Shown here in pieces: positions 7,962 through 17,415 of a stretch of DNA of 64,000 nt (position 1 is the stretch's first letter; every line of letters begins with the position of its first letter). Position numbers and translations under genes: made by a program. Location: positions 930,001 to 994,000 of the forward strand of contig CBDCWQ010000022.1 of NCBI GenBank assembly GCA_965223435.1, given 5' to 3'. The notes under the pieces were generated by a model. The model had not been told where the DNA came from and did not search any database. It saw nothing but the letters and a program-made list of their open reading frames with translations. Origin of the DNA: CBDCWQ01 sp965223435 (GTDB lineage: Bacteria > Myxococcota > Kuafuiibacteriia > Kuafuiibacteriales > Kuafuiibacteriaceae).

Positions 7962-9182
7962 GTGGGACCTGACTGGAGCCGCATCGTCGCTCATGCCGAC
8001 ATGGATGCTTTTTATGCTGCAGTCGAACAGCTGGCAGACCCCAAGCTCCGTGGACGCCCCATTCTTGTGGGCTCTCCTGGCGGGAGGGGCGTAGTCTTAA
8101 CCGCAAGTTATGAGGCCCGCCCGTACGGCGTGGGCAGTGCGATGCCTATGGCCGAGGCTCAACGTCGTTGCCCCGACGCACTCGTCGTCCCCCCAAACTT
8201 CGAGCGCTACCAGGCAGCATCCAAGGCCATCATGGGCGTGTTTAGGGATTTCTCCCCCGATGTAGAACCACTTAGTCTCGACGAAGCATTTCTGGACATG
8301 TCCGGGGCGACCCACATCTTCGGGTCTCCCAAAGACATGGGCCGACAAATCCAAGAGGCGGTTTTTGAAGCGACGCGGGGGCTCACAGTTTCAGTGGGAT
8401 TGTCGGGAACCAAATACGTGGCGAAGGTGGCGGGTGCCATTCGAAAGCCGAATGGCCTCACCGCAGTGCCCCAAAACGAAGCCAAGGCGTTTTTGGCAAA
8501 ACTTCCCGTATCACGACTGTGGGGCGCCGGCCCCAAGACGGTTGCACGTCTCGAAAGGCTCGGATTCCTCCGTATCGGAGACCTTGCTCGGGCCGATCCC
8601 AACGACTTAACCCGTCAGCTTGGAAGCATGGGCCAACATTTTTATCGGCTTGCGCACGCGCAGGATCCGCGAAGGGTCCAGCGTAGCCGAAGGATGAAAA
8701 GCATTGGCTCCGAGCGCACACTCGCCACCGACGTCGTAACCTTGTCGACCATAAAACTTCATCTTCGCCGTTCAGCCGAAAACGTTGGGGAGCGCCTTCG
8801 AAAAAAAAGGCTCCTCGCCTGTGGTGTTCGGATCAAGCTCAAGACCAAGCGCTTTCAGCTTCGGTCCCGGCAAACCAAGCTCGTCAAACCAACCGACGTT
8901 TCGTGCGAGCTCTATGAGGCAGGCGTCCGGCTCCTCGACGAACTCGAACACCGCGAGGCCTATCGGTTGGTCGGCATGGCCGCGTTCGACCTGGCCACAG
9001 CCAACGCGCCCATGCAACTCGACCTATTTAACCATGGCGCCCGTCGTCGGCTCGAAACGACCATCGACGGCTTAACCGCCCGCTTCGGCCCGGGGATTCT
9101 TTGCCGGGCAGCAGACCTTGAAGACGGTCGCGACCATGGAATTTCGCCCAATCTCGATTTCCTGGAGGGCGCCTCTCCATGA
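7962..9182 (+). CDS. dinB: DNA polymerase IV (Y-family translesion polymerase)
   Basis: DinB copies past damaged bases with low fidelity. The 406-aa protein has the Y-family palm motif HADMDAFYAAVEQ, with the metal-binding Asp at residue 13. The second catalytic pair is SLDEAFLD with D107 and E108. The helix-hairpin-helix region is VSRLWGAGPKTVARLERLGF, and a little-finger domain follows with SERTLATDV. The start is a GTG at 7962 with no clear ribosome site. The C-terminus is about 50 residues longer than in E. coli, which is common in this family. No beta-clamp motif was pinned down. It stands alone, divergent from the HEAT-repeat gene. Confidence 0.95.
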   Translation: MGPDWSRIVAHADMDAFYAAVEQLADPKLRGRPILVGSPGGRGVVLTASYEARPYGVGSAMPMAEAQRRCPDALVVPPNFERYQAASKAIMGVFRDFSPDVEPLSLDEAFLDMSGATHIFGSPKDMGRQIQEAVFEATRGLTVSVGLSGTKYVAKVAGAIRKPNGLTAVPQNEAKAFLAKLPVSRLWGAGPKTVARLERLGFLRIGDLARADPNDLTRQLGSMGQHFYRLAHAQDPRRVQRSRRMKSIGSERTLATDVVTLSTIKLHLRRSAENVGERLRKKRLLACGVRIKLKTKRFQLRSRQTKLVKPTDVSCELYEAGVRLLDELEHREAYRLVGMAAFDLATANAPMQLDLFNHGARRRLETTIDGLTARFGPGILCRAADLEDGRDHGISPNLDFLEGASP

Positions 9183-9414
9183 GGGCACTTTTCGGTGCCA
9201 CCTGATCCGTTGGGGGGGATCTACTGATGGACGGGTGAGAAAGCAGGAATGCCCGAGCTTTTCTGTGAGTTAGCCGAAACATCCTTCGTTGTCGATTTGA
9301 TGGAGCTGGCATCCCCTCAGCATCGCGTTGTCATGGGGATGCCGGGTCACCGAACCACAGCGACCTTATGGAACCAGATGACAAGTCGGCCCCCAACCCC
9401 TAGCGTGCCCGTCG

Positions 9415-9717
9415 ATGGCCAAAGACCCATACCGAACGCAGCGCATTGTTTGGTTTGCCACCATGAATGGCATCGCCCTCGTGATTGCGGGTGTCCTCTT
9501 TATCGGGGTTATGTACGGGGAACTATTGGACAAACTCATGCGTCCCCTGGTTGCAGGAATGTTCGAATTCAAACTCTTGGTGGTGTTGATCGCGATGTCG
9601 CCCCTGCTCGCGTCACTCCTGGTTGGATTCGCCTATGCCAAAAGGGCGCTTCGGCGGAAACAACGCGAGCGATCCGAAAACGATGTCGGGGTTTCTGCGG
9701 TACCCGAGCGGACTTGA
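9415..9717 (+). CDS. Small two-TM membrane protein
   Basis: 100 aa with two hydrophobic helices (IVWFATMNGIALVIAGVLFI and LLVVLIAMSPLLASLLVGFA) and a basic C-terminal tail RRKQRERSEN. This is a compositionally clean membrane protein. It sits upstream of the exported-protein gene, and its stop codon overlaps a candidate TTG start of that gene as TTGA, suggesting coupling. It is read in a different frame from the long open frame covering the same bases from 9249, whose first part I reject. Function unknown. Confidence 0.7.
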   Translation: MAKDPYRTQRIVWFATMNGIALVIAGVLFIGVMYGELLDKLMRPLVAGMFEFKLLVVLIAMSPLLASLLVGFAYAKRALRRKQRERSENDVGVSAVPERT

Positions 9718-11453
9718 CGCGACCGGGTGTAGGCCGTCGCACACGCTCTGACGTGCGCCGGCGTCTGCGATGGACGCTGCCGATCGCCATTTTAGGGTTT
9801 TCGGGGACACTTGATTACGCCTGGGGAGAACCCAAAGGGCAATCGGGGGACACCCCAGCGCTCCCAATGATCCGATCATCGGCTCCCCTTGTGGTTTACG
9901 CCTCACGGCTCGACGAAGCGCTCCGTGATATCCGCAATTTCGCGGGCATGGCGTCTCACCTGCAGCCATTCGGGGCGACCCGACAGTCCGTGTTTTCGGA
10001 CAGCTTCAGTTCCATCCGGACCGAGGTTCTTCGCTATCTGGACCTCGCTCACAAACCCAATACTGGAATCGATGTCGGAGCCCATGCCTGGCTCTCGGTG
10101 GGCGCCCAAGGAACCACTTTGCTCGTTTCCTTGGGCTTACGAGATCCCGTCCGCTTCAAACGAACTCTTCAGGAATGGGCCAAAGATGCACTCCAGACCG
10201 CTTCCGTGGGCGAAAAGACGGCCTATGTCCTGGGCGCTGCCTCTGACCAACCGGTCGCCTGTATACTCACCGGCGCCCGGGCAACCTGCCAAATCGGCGT
10301 CTGGGCACACCACGATCCCCTTCGAACGCTGCGTCTGGCCACACAGCGGTCGGCGGCCGGAAAAAAGCCGAGAAACCTCACGGAGGCCCAGTTTTACGCA
10401 CATACCAAAAAAGCAGGACTCACGTTTGTCCTTCAAACCAAACCGGCCGTAGACTACCTCCGACAAAGACACCAAAGGCATGTCTCCCGTGTCCGGCGCT
10501 TTGACCCAACTCTGCGACAGAATCGGCGCCTAGAACAAACCACCCGCGCACTCGCAGACTTGGCCGAATACGCAAAAACCGCCCCCGCAGTGGTCGTCAG
10601 TCTCCGCAAACAACCAAGGCGCTCGCGGCTCGAGGCAGACCTCATCACCACCCAGCTTGGGCGGCGCCTCATCGCCGCTTTCTTGCCCTCAACGCCGGGA
10701 GACCCGCGCATCCATCGTTGGGTAAACACCACAGCCCTCGCAGGTTTACTGGTGCACGTGCCGCCGAAACACCTGCAAAAAGGCGTACAATCGTTGGGGC
10801 TCAACCTCCCTCACTCGGACTGGGCCGGGACCTTAGGTTTTTTGGTTTTCGGCGTAGATCCCCGCTGCGAGCCGGCGCAAGTCCATCAACCCGCAGGCCC
10901 GCTCCATTGGTTCACCATGTTTCCTTCCGCGATCACTGCGGCCCTTGCACCCCAAACGCACGAGATCAAGCTGATGGCAGAGTGGGACCGCTTTTTGTCA
11001 AAGACCAGTGCCGCACTCTCAAAGAGCCCACAAGCGTGGCGTCGAACCGAACCCCTGAGCCGACGGCGCCACCGGCCATTTGAAGCGCTGATGACCGACG
11101 GGATCTTGATTGTGGGTGCTGGACCGGGCAGCAGCGCGGCCGCCAAAAGGCGCATCGCGCCCGAATCCGAGAGGTATGCAATCGCCGGAAGAAACCACGA
11201 AACCAAGGGAACACCACCGACGACAGACATCCGAACCGAGATTCCATGGGCCCAGGCCTTTGTTGATCCCCCGGCAATCAACGCGGCGTTCGCATCTGGC
11301 TCGTTTGGTCAGTGCCACCCAAAAGAGCTTCTGTTCCTCGAACGGCTCCGGCTCCGACTCAAGCCTCTCCTTCGCGACGTCCGTCGGGCTGTATTGACAC
11401 TCGAGCGCCCCGCCGGCCGAACCATTCGAGCTCAGGTCCAAATCGAACACTGA
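9714..11453 (+). CDS. Exported protein of unknown function (~579 aa)
   Basis: The frame is open from further upstream, but coding character begins at the TTG at 9714, which overlaps the stop of the previous gene. An alternative GTG at 9753 gives MRRRLRWTLPIAILGF. Either start yields a signal peptide ending near DYAWG. The mature part has many Ala/Leu/Arg helices and segments such as FRNFAGM-like amphipathic stretches and LGLRDPVRFKRTLQEWAKDA. The overall pattern resembles large periplasmic proteins common in myxobacteria that model substrate-like 'cost' domains (DUF3352-like), but I cannot confirm that. It is followed closely by the GspE-N/GAF/HEAT gene in the same direction. Confidence 0.7.
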   Translation: MTRPGVGRRTRSDVRRRLRWTLPIAILGFSGTLDYAWGEPKGQSGDTPALPMIRSSAPLVVYASRLDEALRDIRNFAGMASHLQPFGATRQSVFSDSFSSIRTEVLRYLDLAHKPNTGIDVGAHAWLSVGAQGTTLLVSLGLRDPVRFKRTLQEWAKDALQTASVGEKTAYVLGAASDQPVACILTGARATCQIGVWAHHDPLRTLRLATQRSAAGKKPRNLTEAQFYAHTKKAGLTFVLQTKPAVDYLRQRHQRHVSRVRRFDPTLRQNRRLEQTTRALADLAEYAKTAPAVVVSLRKQPRRSRLEADLITTQLGRRLIAAFLPSTPGDPRIHRWVNTTALAGLLVHVPPKHLQKGVQSLGLNLPHSDWAGTLGFLVFGVDPRCEPAQVHQPAGPLHWFTMFPSAITAALAPQTHEIKLMAEWDRFLSKTSAALSKSPQAWRRTEPLSRRRHRPFEALMTDGILIVGAGPGSSAAAKRRIAPESERYAIAGRNHETKGTPPTTDIRTEIPWAQAFVDPPAINAAFASGSFGQCHPKELLFLERLRLRLKPLLRDVRRAVLTLERPAGRTIRAQVQIEH

Positions 11454-11623
11454 CCGCTCTTGGGTGGTTCCCGGCTATCTCATACCTCGGCTCACTTGCA
11501 TGGCATCCAAACAACCCGGGGGAACCACCCCAGGAGAGGGGCACAGTGACCCGTCAAAGGCTTGTAGCAATCGGAATTGTGAGCGAAAAGGGGGTACAGA
11601 ATCGCTGGGCCCCTGCAGGGTCG

Positions 11624-14600
11624 ATGGAGTCCACAACAGACATGCCGGAGCGCCTCACAGAGAACCTTATTCGAGATGGCCACTTGGATGCCACTCAGGC
11701 CCACGAGGCCATGGCCCGTCAGGTTCTCCTGGGCGGGGCCATCGATACCGCCCTCCTGGAGCTCCGTCTGGTAGCCGAACCCGCGGTTGTGGACGCTTTG
11801 GCCAAGACCTATGGTCTCCAATCAGTCGGAGAAGAAGAATCTACAAAAAAGCCTGACCAGAAGGCGCTGCGGGCATTCCCAGAGCCATGGGCCAAAAAGC
11901 ACGGACTGGCGCCCCTGGAGTTTGATGAAGAAAACAAAAAACTTTTCGTGCTGTCACCCGCGCCCGCAGACGCCATGCTGATCAAGCGCCTGGCTGAACT
12001 CCTAGAACTCGATATTCAGCCCCAACTGGCGCCAGAGTTTAGGGTCCATCAACGCATCTCGCTTTTATACGGCGTGGAGCCCCCGGAACGTTTTTCCGCC
12101 CTGATTCAGGGTGCACAACCGGTTCCGAAATCAAACCACACACCAACATCCGACCCGTCCACCCAAGACAACGAAGAGAAGCCAGACGCCTCAACGCAGG
12201 CCCCACTCACAGCGGCAAAGGAAACCAACTCGCCTGCCTCACCGGTTCAAGACGCGCCGTACATCCCCCAACCGCAAACGACAACAACCGCCCAGGAAAC
12301 CAACCAGGCCCGCGCGATCGAAAACGAGCCACCGTCAAAAAGTTCCTTTCCGGTAGCCGATGCCCGTGAGCTCCAGCAAATGGACGTCTGGCAGACAGAA
12401 TCCAATCTCTCGTCGCAGCCCCTGAATTTTCAAACGGCTATACAGCGACTGCAGCAAGCACAGACGAGAGATGAAATCATACAAATAGCGTTGGAGTATG
12501 CAGCGAAGGATCTTGAATTTTGCACCATCTTGACCGTCCATCAAACGCACCTTGTTGCTTGGCGAAGCATTGGAAGCGAAAACGCCACCCTAGAAGGTAA
12601 AAAGATCCCGCTGTCACCCGAATCAGCCTTTCAAGTCGTTCTCAACAGCAACGCCCACTATCTTGGGCCGCTTCCCACATCGGACTCTCACCAAACCTTC
12701 CTAGACGCCGCGAAGCGTCCCGCGCCAAGAGCGGTCTTGATCGTGCCCGTGCGCATCCGAAACCGCACGGTTGCACTCATATGCGCCGAAAACGGCCCCC
12801 ATACGATACCGCCGAGGATGGCGGCGGATCTGATGCTCTTCACACCCCACGTTCAGCACGCGCTCGAGGAGCTTCTGATCCGGAAAAAGCGAGCATCGCT
12901 CAGTCAGCTCAGCCAGAGACCACCAGAAACATCCACGCCGCCTACGTCTCTTGCACAACCCCAGGGCAGTGCCTCTCTCCCACGGCCATTGGTTGACCAG
13001 CCTGCCTCAGTTCCAGCCCCAGGCGACTCAGATCGTGAAACGCGCCGACCCATACCCTATTCCTCCAGTCTGCACGAGCTCTTCCCAGAAATCCCGCAAA
13101 TGACAGCTGGCGAGTTCCTCCGTTCGATGGAACAAAAGCCGCAAGCCGAAGAGCAGACAGCCGCCCCCCTCGCAAAGATCAAACTCGCCGCGAAGCCCGC
13201 GCGGGCTCAAGAAGCAACACAAGATGACGATGTCGTGCTTCTGCCCCCACTTCATGACGACGTTGAAGAAGTTCACCCAAACGACCAACGAAGTAACCAG
13301 AACCTTGCCTCAGACGAAGCCATCGATTCCGAACGCGCGCCAGAAGCAAAAGCCGCCGCCCCCGATGCGCCGAAAAGCGATCATATGGGCGGAACCCCAC
13401 AAGAAACCTCGTTGCGCCCAGCCGACGAAATCAAGACCGAGACCGACGACGCAGGAAAGAATGTCAGTGAACAGCCCACGGGGAAGCAGACAACAAGCGA
13501 ACAAAGCAACGCCAAAGAAGGCAGCGACTCAAGCGATGCAGTAACGGCGGAAGCGACGCACCGCGGCGGCCAAGAAAGCACCAGCGCAAAGAGTCCGACC
13601 CTGGTCGATGACGCAGCAGAAGGCACGGCGGCTCAAGGCCCCGCAGCAAAAAATGCTGAACAAACGAGTGTGGTCGCCCCAAAGACAGCGGCCGCAGCGG
13701 CCGCCCCCGACGCTGCCGTACACCGCGAGAGCGTCAGCGCAACAGCCAGTCCTGAATCAGCCGCAGCGGCTCAAGACCCAGCAAAGAAAGACGCTGCACA
13801 AACGAACACAGTCGCCCAAGACACACAAGCGGATAAGGCGGCGACAGACACTGCTTTGAGTGCTCCCCAAGATAGCGTGGACCCTGCCGACACCCCTGAA
13901 GTCCGCCAAGTCGGACAAGCAGACACCATCGCGCAAGACACCGCCAAAGCAGACGGGCAAACAACCGATGCGCCCCCTCTAACAGAAGCCCAAAACAACA
14001 AAGACCCTGCGGGCACCACCAAAACACGCGAAGCGACCCAAGGCGCGACTGAAAAAGACGCCGACGAACCAAACGCAATTGCGAAAGACGTCGAGGCCAG
14101 CAAGGCGGGCATACGTAAAACGACGAAAGAAGATGGGGCCCAAGAAGGCGCACAAACGACTGCGCCTGCCCATAGCAACCCAACAGCAGCTCCAAGTGCT
14201 GTCGCCCAAAACGCATCGCCTGTACCCGCCTCGGAGGCTTCGCCCATTGCGAAAGACAAGCCTTCCACCACCACAGACACCACCGCAAAACAAGCAAATC
14301 TACAAGGACAGCCGGTGGCGGAGAAATTCGACCGAACGATAGACTCGTCCGGCAACCTGGTAGACGCTGCGCACAAAAAAGCCGCTGCGCAACGGGAAGT
14401 CTCCGCGCGAGAACTCAACGAACTCTTCGATCGCCTCGAGGACAACGATTCTGTGATCAGACGGCGCGCAAAATCTACGCTCCTCGGTATGGGCCCCACA
14501 ATCCTGCCAGCGGTCGTGGATCGCTTTCCTGGACACCTATACGCAGATCCTTTCTCGGGAAGGCTGCCGTCCTTCGGAAACTGCGGGGAAATCATGAGCA

Positions 14601-15283
14601 TTCTGGAAGGGTTCGGCCAGGATTCCGTGCCCTACGCCTTCAAGAAGTTGGAAGCTTCTGATCGCTTACACCGGTTTTTTGGCACCTACTTTTTTTCTGC
14701 CGTCATCGTACCGAGCGCGGTGCCACGACTCATTCAACGCCTGCATGACGAAGAAAAACGAATATGTATGGTCGCTGCGCGCGCGCTATTCAACTACCGC
14801 GAGCAAAAAGAATTCACCATGGTTCTGGATCATCTGCACGGACGCCTCGAACTAGGCACTTCCCTTGCAGCACGTCGCCACGCAGCCTTTCTGTTAGGGC
14901 TGTTCAGAGACGTGACGGCCATTCCGTCCCTCATCGAAATCTTCCAACGAAAAGAAAAAACGCTCTTTGAGGGTGCAGAAAATGCCCTCGCGGAGATCAC
15001 AAAACAACAGTTTGGCCCCAACGCAAAAAAGTGGCGGACGTGGTGGGCGAAGAGCCAGTCCCTTTCCCGCATCTCATGGCTCATCGATGGCCTCGCTGCC
15101 AAAAAACCGACCCTGAGGCAAAGCGCAGTAGAAGAGCTCCGCGCCGTAACCGGCGAAGACATGGGTTTCAATGCCGGGGGGCCGCGTCGACAACGAGAGC
15201 GGGCGCGCCAAAAATGGGTCCGTTGGTGGCGAGAACAACAGAACAAAAACCGGGAATTCGAGTCTGCCCCACCACAGTGGTAA
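11624..15283 (+). CDS. GspE N-terminal/GAF/HEAT multidomain protein
   Basis: 1219 aa from the ATG at 11624. The open frame extends upstream into the preceding gene but without coding look, and an ATG at 11642 is also possible. Residues ~5-150 resemble the MshEN/GspE N-terminal domain (LTENLIRDGHLDATQAHEAM, then LVAEPAVVDALAKTYGL), which in some proteins binds cyclic di-GMP. Residues ~268-423 form a GAF-like sensor domain. Residues ~460-893 are a low-complexity Ala/Asp/Glu/Thr/Gln linker. The C-terminal ~280 residues are HEAT-like repeats, with RRAKSTLLGMGP, VPRLIQRLHDEE and AARRHAAFLLGLF. There is no ATPase domain. It probably acts as a cytoplasmic signalling scaffold. Confidence 0.8.
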   Translation: MESTTDMPERLTENLIRDGHLDATQAHEAMARQVLLGGAIDTALLELRLVAEPAVVDALAKTYGLQSVGEEESTKKPDQKALRAFPEPWAKKHGLAPLEFDEENKKLFVLSPAPADAMLIKRLAELLELDIQPQLAPEFRVHQRISLLYGVEPPERFSALIQGAQPVPKSNHTPTSDPSTQDNEEKPDASTQAPLTAAKETNSPASPVQDAPYIPQPQTTTTAQETNQARAIENEPPSKSSFPVADARELQQMDVWQTESNLSSQPLNFQTAIQRLQQAQTRDEIIQIALEYAAKDLEFCTILTVHQTHLVAWRSIGSENATLEGKKIPLSPESAFQVVLNSNAHYLGPLPTSDSHQTFLDAAKRPAPRAVLIVPVRIRNRTVALICAENGPHTIPPRMAADLMLFTPHVQHALEELLIRKKRASLSQLSQRPPETSTPPTSLAQPQGSASLPRPLVDQPASVPAPGDSDRETRRPIPYSSSLHELFPEIPQMTAGEFLRSMEQKPQAEEQTAAPLAKIKLAAKPARAQEATQDDDVVLLPPLHDDVEEVHPNDQRSNQNLASDEAIDSERAPEAKAAAPDAPKSDHMGGTPQETSLRPADEIKTETDDAGKNVSEQPTGKQTTSEQSNAKEGSDSSDAVTAEATHRGGQESTSAKSPTLVDDAAEGTAAQGPAAKNAEQTSVVAPKTAAAAAAPDAAVHRESVSATASPESAAAAQDPAKKDAAQTNTVAQDTQADKAATDTALSAPQDSVDPADTPEVRQVGQADTIAQDTAKADGQTTDAPPLTEAQNNKDPAGTTKTREATQGATEKDADEPNAIAKDVEASKAGIRKTTKEDGAQEGAQTTAPAHSNPTAAPSAVAQNASPVPASEASPIAKDKPSTTTDTTAKQANLQGQPVAEKFDRTIDSSGNLVDAAHKKAAAQREVSARELNELFDRLEDNDSVIRRRAKSTLLGMGPTILPAVVDRFPGHLYADPFSGRLPSFGNCGEIMSILEGFGQDSVPYAFKKLEASDRLHRFFGTYFFSAVIVPSAVPRLIQRLHDEEKRICMVAARALFNYREQKEFTMVLDHLHGRLELGTSLAARRHAAFLLGLFRDVTAIPSLIEIFQRKEKTLFEGAENALAEITKQQFGPNAKKWRTWWAKSQSLSRISWLIDGLAAKKPTLRQSAVEELRAVTGEDMGFNAGGPRRQRERARQKWVRWWREQQNKNREFESAPPQW

Positions 15284-15330
15284 CAACATTCGGTCTGCGG
15301 CCACTCACCCTTTTGTTAAAAAAGCCTCCG

Positions 15331-15352
15331 AAGAATCACCTCGGTGATTTCG
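15331..15352. terminator. Short inverted repeat between convergent genes
   Basis: AATCACC and GGTGATT face each other with a TC centre in the 111-bp gap between the GspE-N/GAF/HEAT gene and the leftward H1-like gene. There is no T-run, so a terminator role is only suggested by its position. Confidence 0.25.
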
Positions 15353-15394
15353 CACTTGTCATGCTTTTCGGCCCTCTCGGCGTCCTTGGCAGCC

Positions 15395-17371
15395 TCAGCC
15401 TTCGTCGTGACCGACGGACATTGAACAAGTTGCCGCAACCCTTTCTTCCATCATTCGCCGTGGCGTCAGGTCGGGAACAGCAGCCTCATCGTCATGAACT
15501 TTGAAGATGGATTCAAGGTCGGTGCCCGACGCAACCAAGAACGCCATGCGGATCGCTTCGAGCGCGATCTCACGATCCAATGGCCTGTCCCCCAAACCAA
15601 GCGCCTTCGCTGAGCGCACAGGCCCAGACGGGTCTTGTCCCGTCGCCGTCGTGAAGCGAGATTTTTCGACTGGATCATTGGAACCCTTGTGCAAAACAAC
15701 ACTTTTTCCGAGGGAAGGCCTCAAAGGGCGTGGGGCCGTACGAGGGCCTGCGCCTACCCGAACCAGCGTCGTAACGCGAACGCCCGACTTTAACGTGCGA
15801 ACCGCCAACCTCACAACTCGGGACTTTTCACTCCCGTCCAGGGTATTTCCCAGCATCCTCCGGGAAGAGCGATTCATGCTCGCCCGGGCACCCGACTTCT
15901 TTACCCGAAACCTCGACTTCTCTTTGATGCGACCGCGGGACTTCGGCGTACCGGGCTTCGGCACACGCGTCGTCGATTTCACGGCGCGAGCCCCCCCCTT
16001 CCGCGCGCGAGGCTCAGGCCTCGCTGCACGAGGCCCCGACTTCAAAGTGCGAGTCTCGGGCTTCGCGGCACGAGGAGACTTCCTCGTTCGGGTCACAGAC
16101 TTCGCGGCGCGAGACCCCGACTTAGAAGTACGAGTGCTCGACTTCGTGACCCGAGGCCCCGACTTAGAAGTACGAGTGCTCGACTTCGTGACCCGAGAAC
16201 CCGACTTAGAAGTACGCGTGGGCGACTTCGCGGCGCGAGACCCCGACTTAGAAGTACGAGTGCTCGACTTCGTGACCCGAGAACCCGACTTAGAAGTACG
16301 AGTGCTCGACTTCGTGACCCGAGACCCTGACTTAGACGTGCGAGTGGGCGACTTCGTGACCCGAGAACCCGACTTCAAAGTACGAGTGGGCGACTTCGTA
16401 GCGCGAGACCCTGACTTAGACGTGCGAGTGGGCGACTTCGTAGCGCGAGACCCTGACTTAGACGTGCGAGTGGGCGACTTCGTGACCCGAGACCCTGACT
16501 TAGACGTGCGAGTGGGCGACTTCGTGACCCGAGACCCCGACTTCAAAGTACGAGTGCTCGACTTCGCAGCGCGAGAACCTGACTTCGGCGTGCGAGTGGG
16601 CGACTTCGTGACCCGAGAACCCGACTTCAAAGTACGAGTGCTCGACTTCGCAGCGCGAGAACCTGACTTCGGCGTGCGAGTGGGCGACTTCGTAACGCGA
16701 GGCCCCGACCTAGACGTGCGAGTGGGCGACTTCGTGACCCGAGAACCCGACTTCAAAGTACGAGTGGTCGGCTTCGCGATGGGAGACGCGGACTTCGGCG
16801 CGCGCGTAGTCGACTTCGTGGCACGACCACTGGACCTGGGTGCCCGAGTCGTGGACTCCGGGGCACGGGACCTGGCCTTCAACGTGCGGGCACCGGCTTT
16901 GACGGAACGACCGCTGGACTTGGATGCGCGAGCCGCGGACTTCGAGACCCGCGGCCCGGGCTTCGGGGTACGGGCACCAGCTTTAGGGGGACGACCACTG
17001 GACTTTGACGGGCGGGCTGCCAGCTTCACGGACCGGGATTTGGCTTTCGGAGACTTTGGCTTTGCGGAACGAGCGGCTGATTTCGTCGCACGCGCACGAG
17101 ATGCCGTGACCCTAGATCCGGATGCCGCCGCACGGCCCCCCGACTTCTTGGTTTGGGTGCGGGCCTTTTTGGGTGGAGCCTTGGTCTTCCGAGCTGCCGC
17201 TTTCGACCTGGCGGTGGGAGCGGACCTTTTGGACCCCGCCCGAGAGACACGCGCTGCGCTCGTCCCTCGTCTTTTTGGCCTTTTCTTGTGCTTCGGCAAT
17301 ATTGGAACCGCGCTCCCTCTTGGCGAGACAAGAACGTAATCCCAGGGAAACGCCCGGTCAAAAATCCGCAC
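15395..17371 (-). CDS. Histone H1-like Lys/Arg/Ser-rich repeat protein
   Basis: About 658 aa if started at the GTG at 17371. A TTG at 17299 would give MPKHKKRPKRRG, a very H1-like start. The frame stays open to 17428, but that start would overlap dctP. The N-terminal half is a basic low-complexity chain. Residues roughly 200-425 are 16 tandem 14-residue units of the type TRTSKSGSRVTKSP, encoded by 42-bp repeats. The last ~60 residues are different and acidic (EIALEAIRMAFLVASGTDLE, then FKVHDDEAA), which looks like a folded conserved tail and supports this strand. The product probably binds and compacts DNA. The opposite strand is also open for 1.8 kb, a by-product of the repeat codons. Confidence 0.75.
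   Translation of the reverse strand: MRIFDRAFPWDYVLVSPRGSAVPILPKHKKRPKRRGTSAARVSRAGSKRSAPTARSKAAARKTKAPPKKARTQTKKSGGRAAASGSRVTASRARATKSAARSAKPKSPKAKSRSVKLAARPSKSSGRPPKAGARTPKPGPRVSKSAARASKSSGRSVKAGARTLKARSRAPESTTRAPRSSGRATKSTTRAPKSASPIAKPTTRTLKSGSRVTKSPTRTSRSGPRVTKSPTRTPKSGSRAAKSSTRTLKSGSRVTKSPTRTPKSGSRAAKSSTRTLKSGSRVTKSPTRTSKSGSRVTKSPTRTSKSGSRATKSPTRTSKSGSRATKSPTRTLKSGSRVTKSPTRTSKSGSRVTKSSTRTSKSGSRVTKSSTRTSKSGSRAAKSPTRTSKSGSRVTKSSTRTSKSGPRVTKSSTRTSKSGSRAAKSVTRTRKSPRAAKPETRTLKSGPRAARPEPRARKGGARAVKSTTRVPKPGTPKSRGRIKEKSRFRVKKSGARASMNRSSRRMLGNTLDGSEKSRVVRLAVRTLKSGVRVTTLVRVGAGPRTAPRPLRPSLGKSVVLHKGSNDPVEKSRFTTATGQDPSGPVRSAKALGLGDRPLDREIALEAIRMAFLVASGTDLESIFKVHDDEAAVPDLTPRRMMEERVAATCSMSVGHDEG
16098..16769. 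repeat. Tandem 42-bp repeats (16 units)
   Basis: Counting from 16098, units start every 42 bp to 16728. Each encodes a TRTxKSGSRxxKSx block on the minus strand. Units differ by a few substitutions, mostly SK/LK/PK and VTK/ATK/AAK variants. Such an array is prone to slippage, so unit number probably varies between strains. Confidence 0.9.
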
Positions 17372-17415
17372 TTTCTTGCGACATCCCTCGATGCCTCGGT
17401 AAGGTGGACCGATAG

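Noticed and set aside
9249..9713. Upstream extension of the exported-protein frame
   Set aside because: No coding character, and it covers the two-TM gene at 9415 in another frame.
11312..11623. N-terminal extension of the GspE-N/GAF/HEAT frame
   Set aside because: Overlaps the end of the previous gene and reads as arbitrary Pro/Arg-rich sequence; the domain starts at 11624.
15501..17339. 612-aa open frame antisense to the H1-like gene (DFVTRDPDLDVRVG repeats)
   Set aside because: It mirrors the repeats of the minus-strand gene. The minus strand has an H1-like start and a distinct folded-looking tail, so this frame is taken as a shadow.
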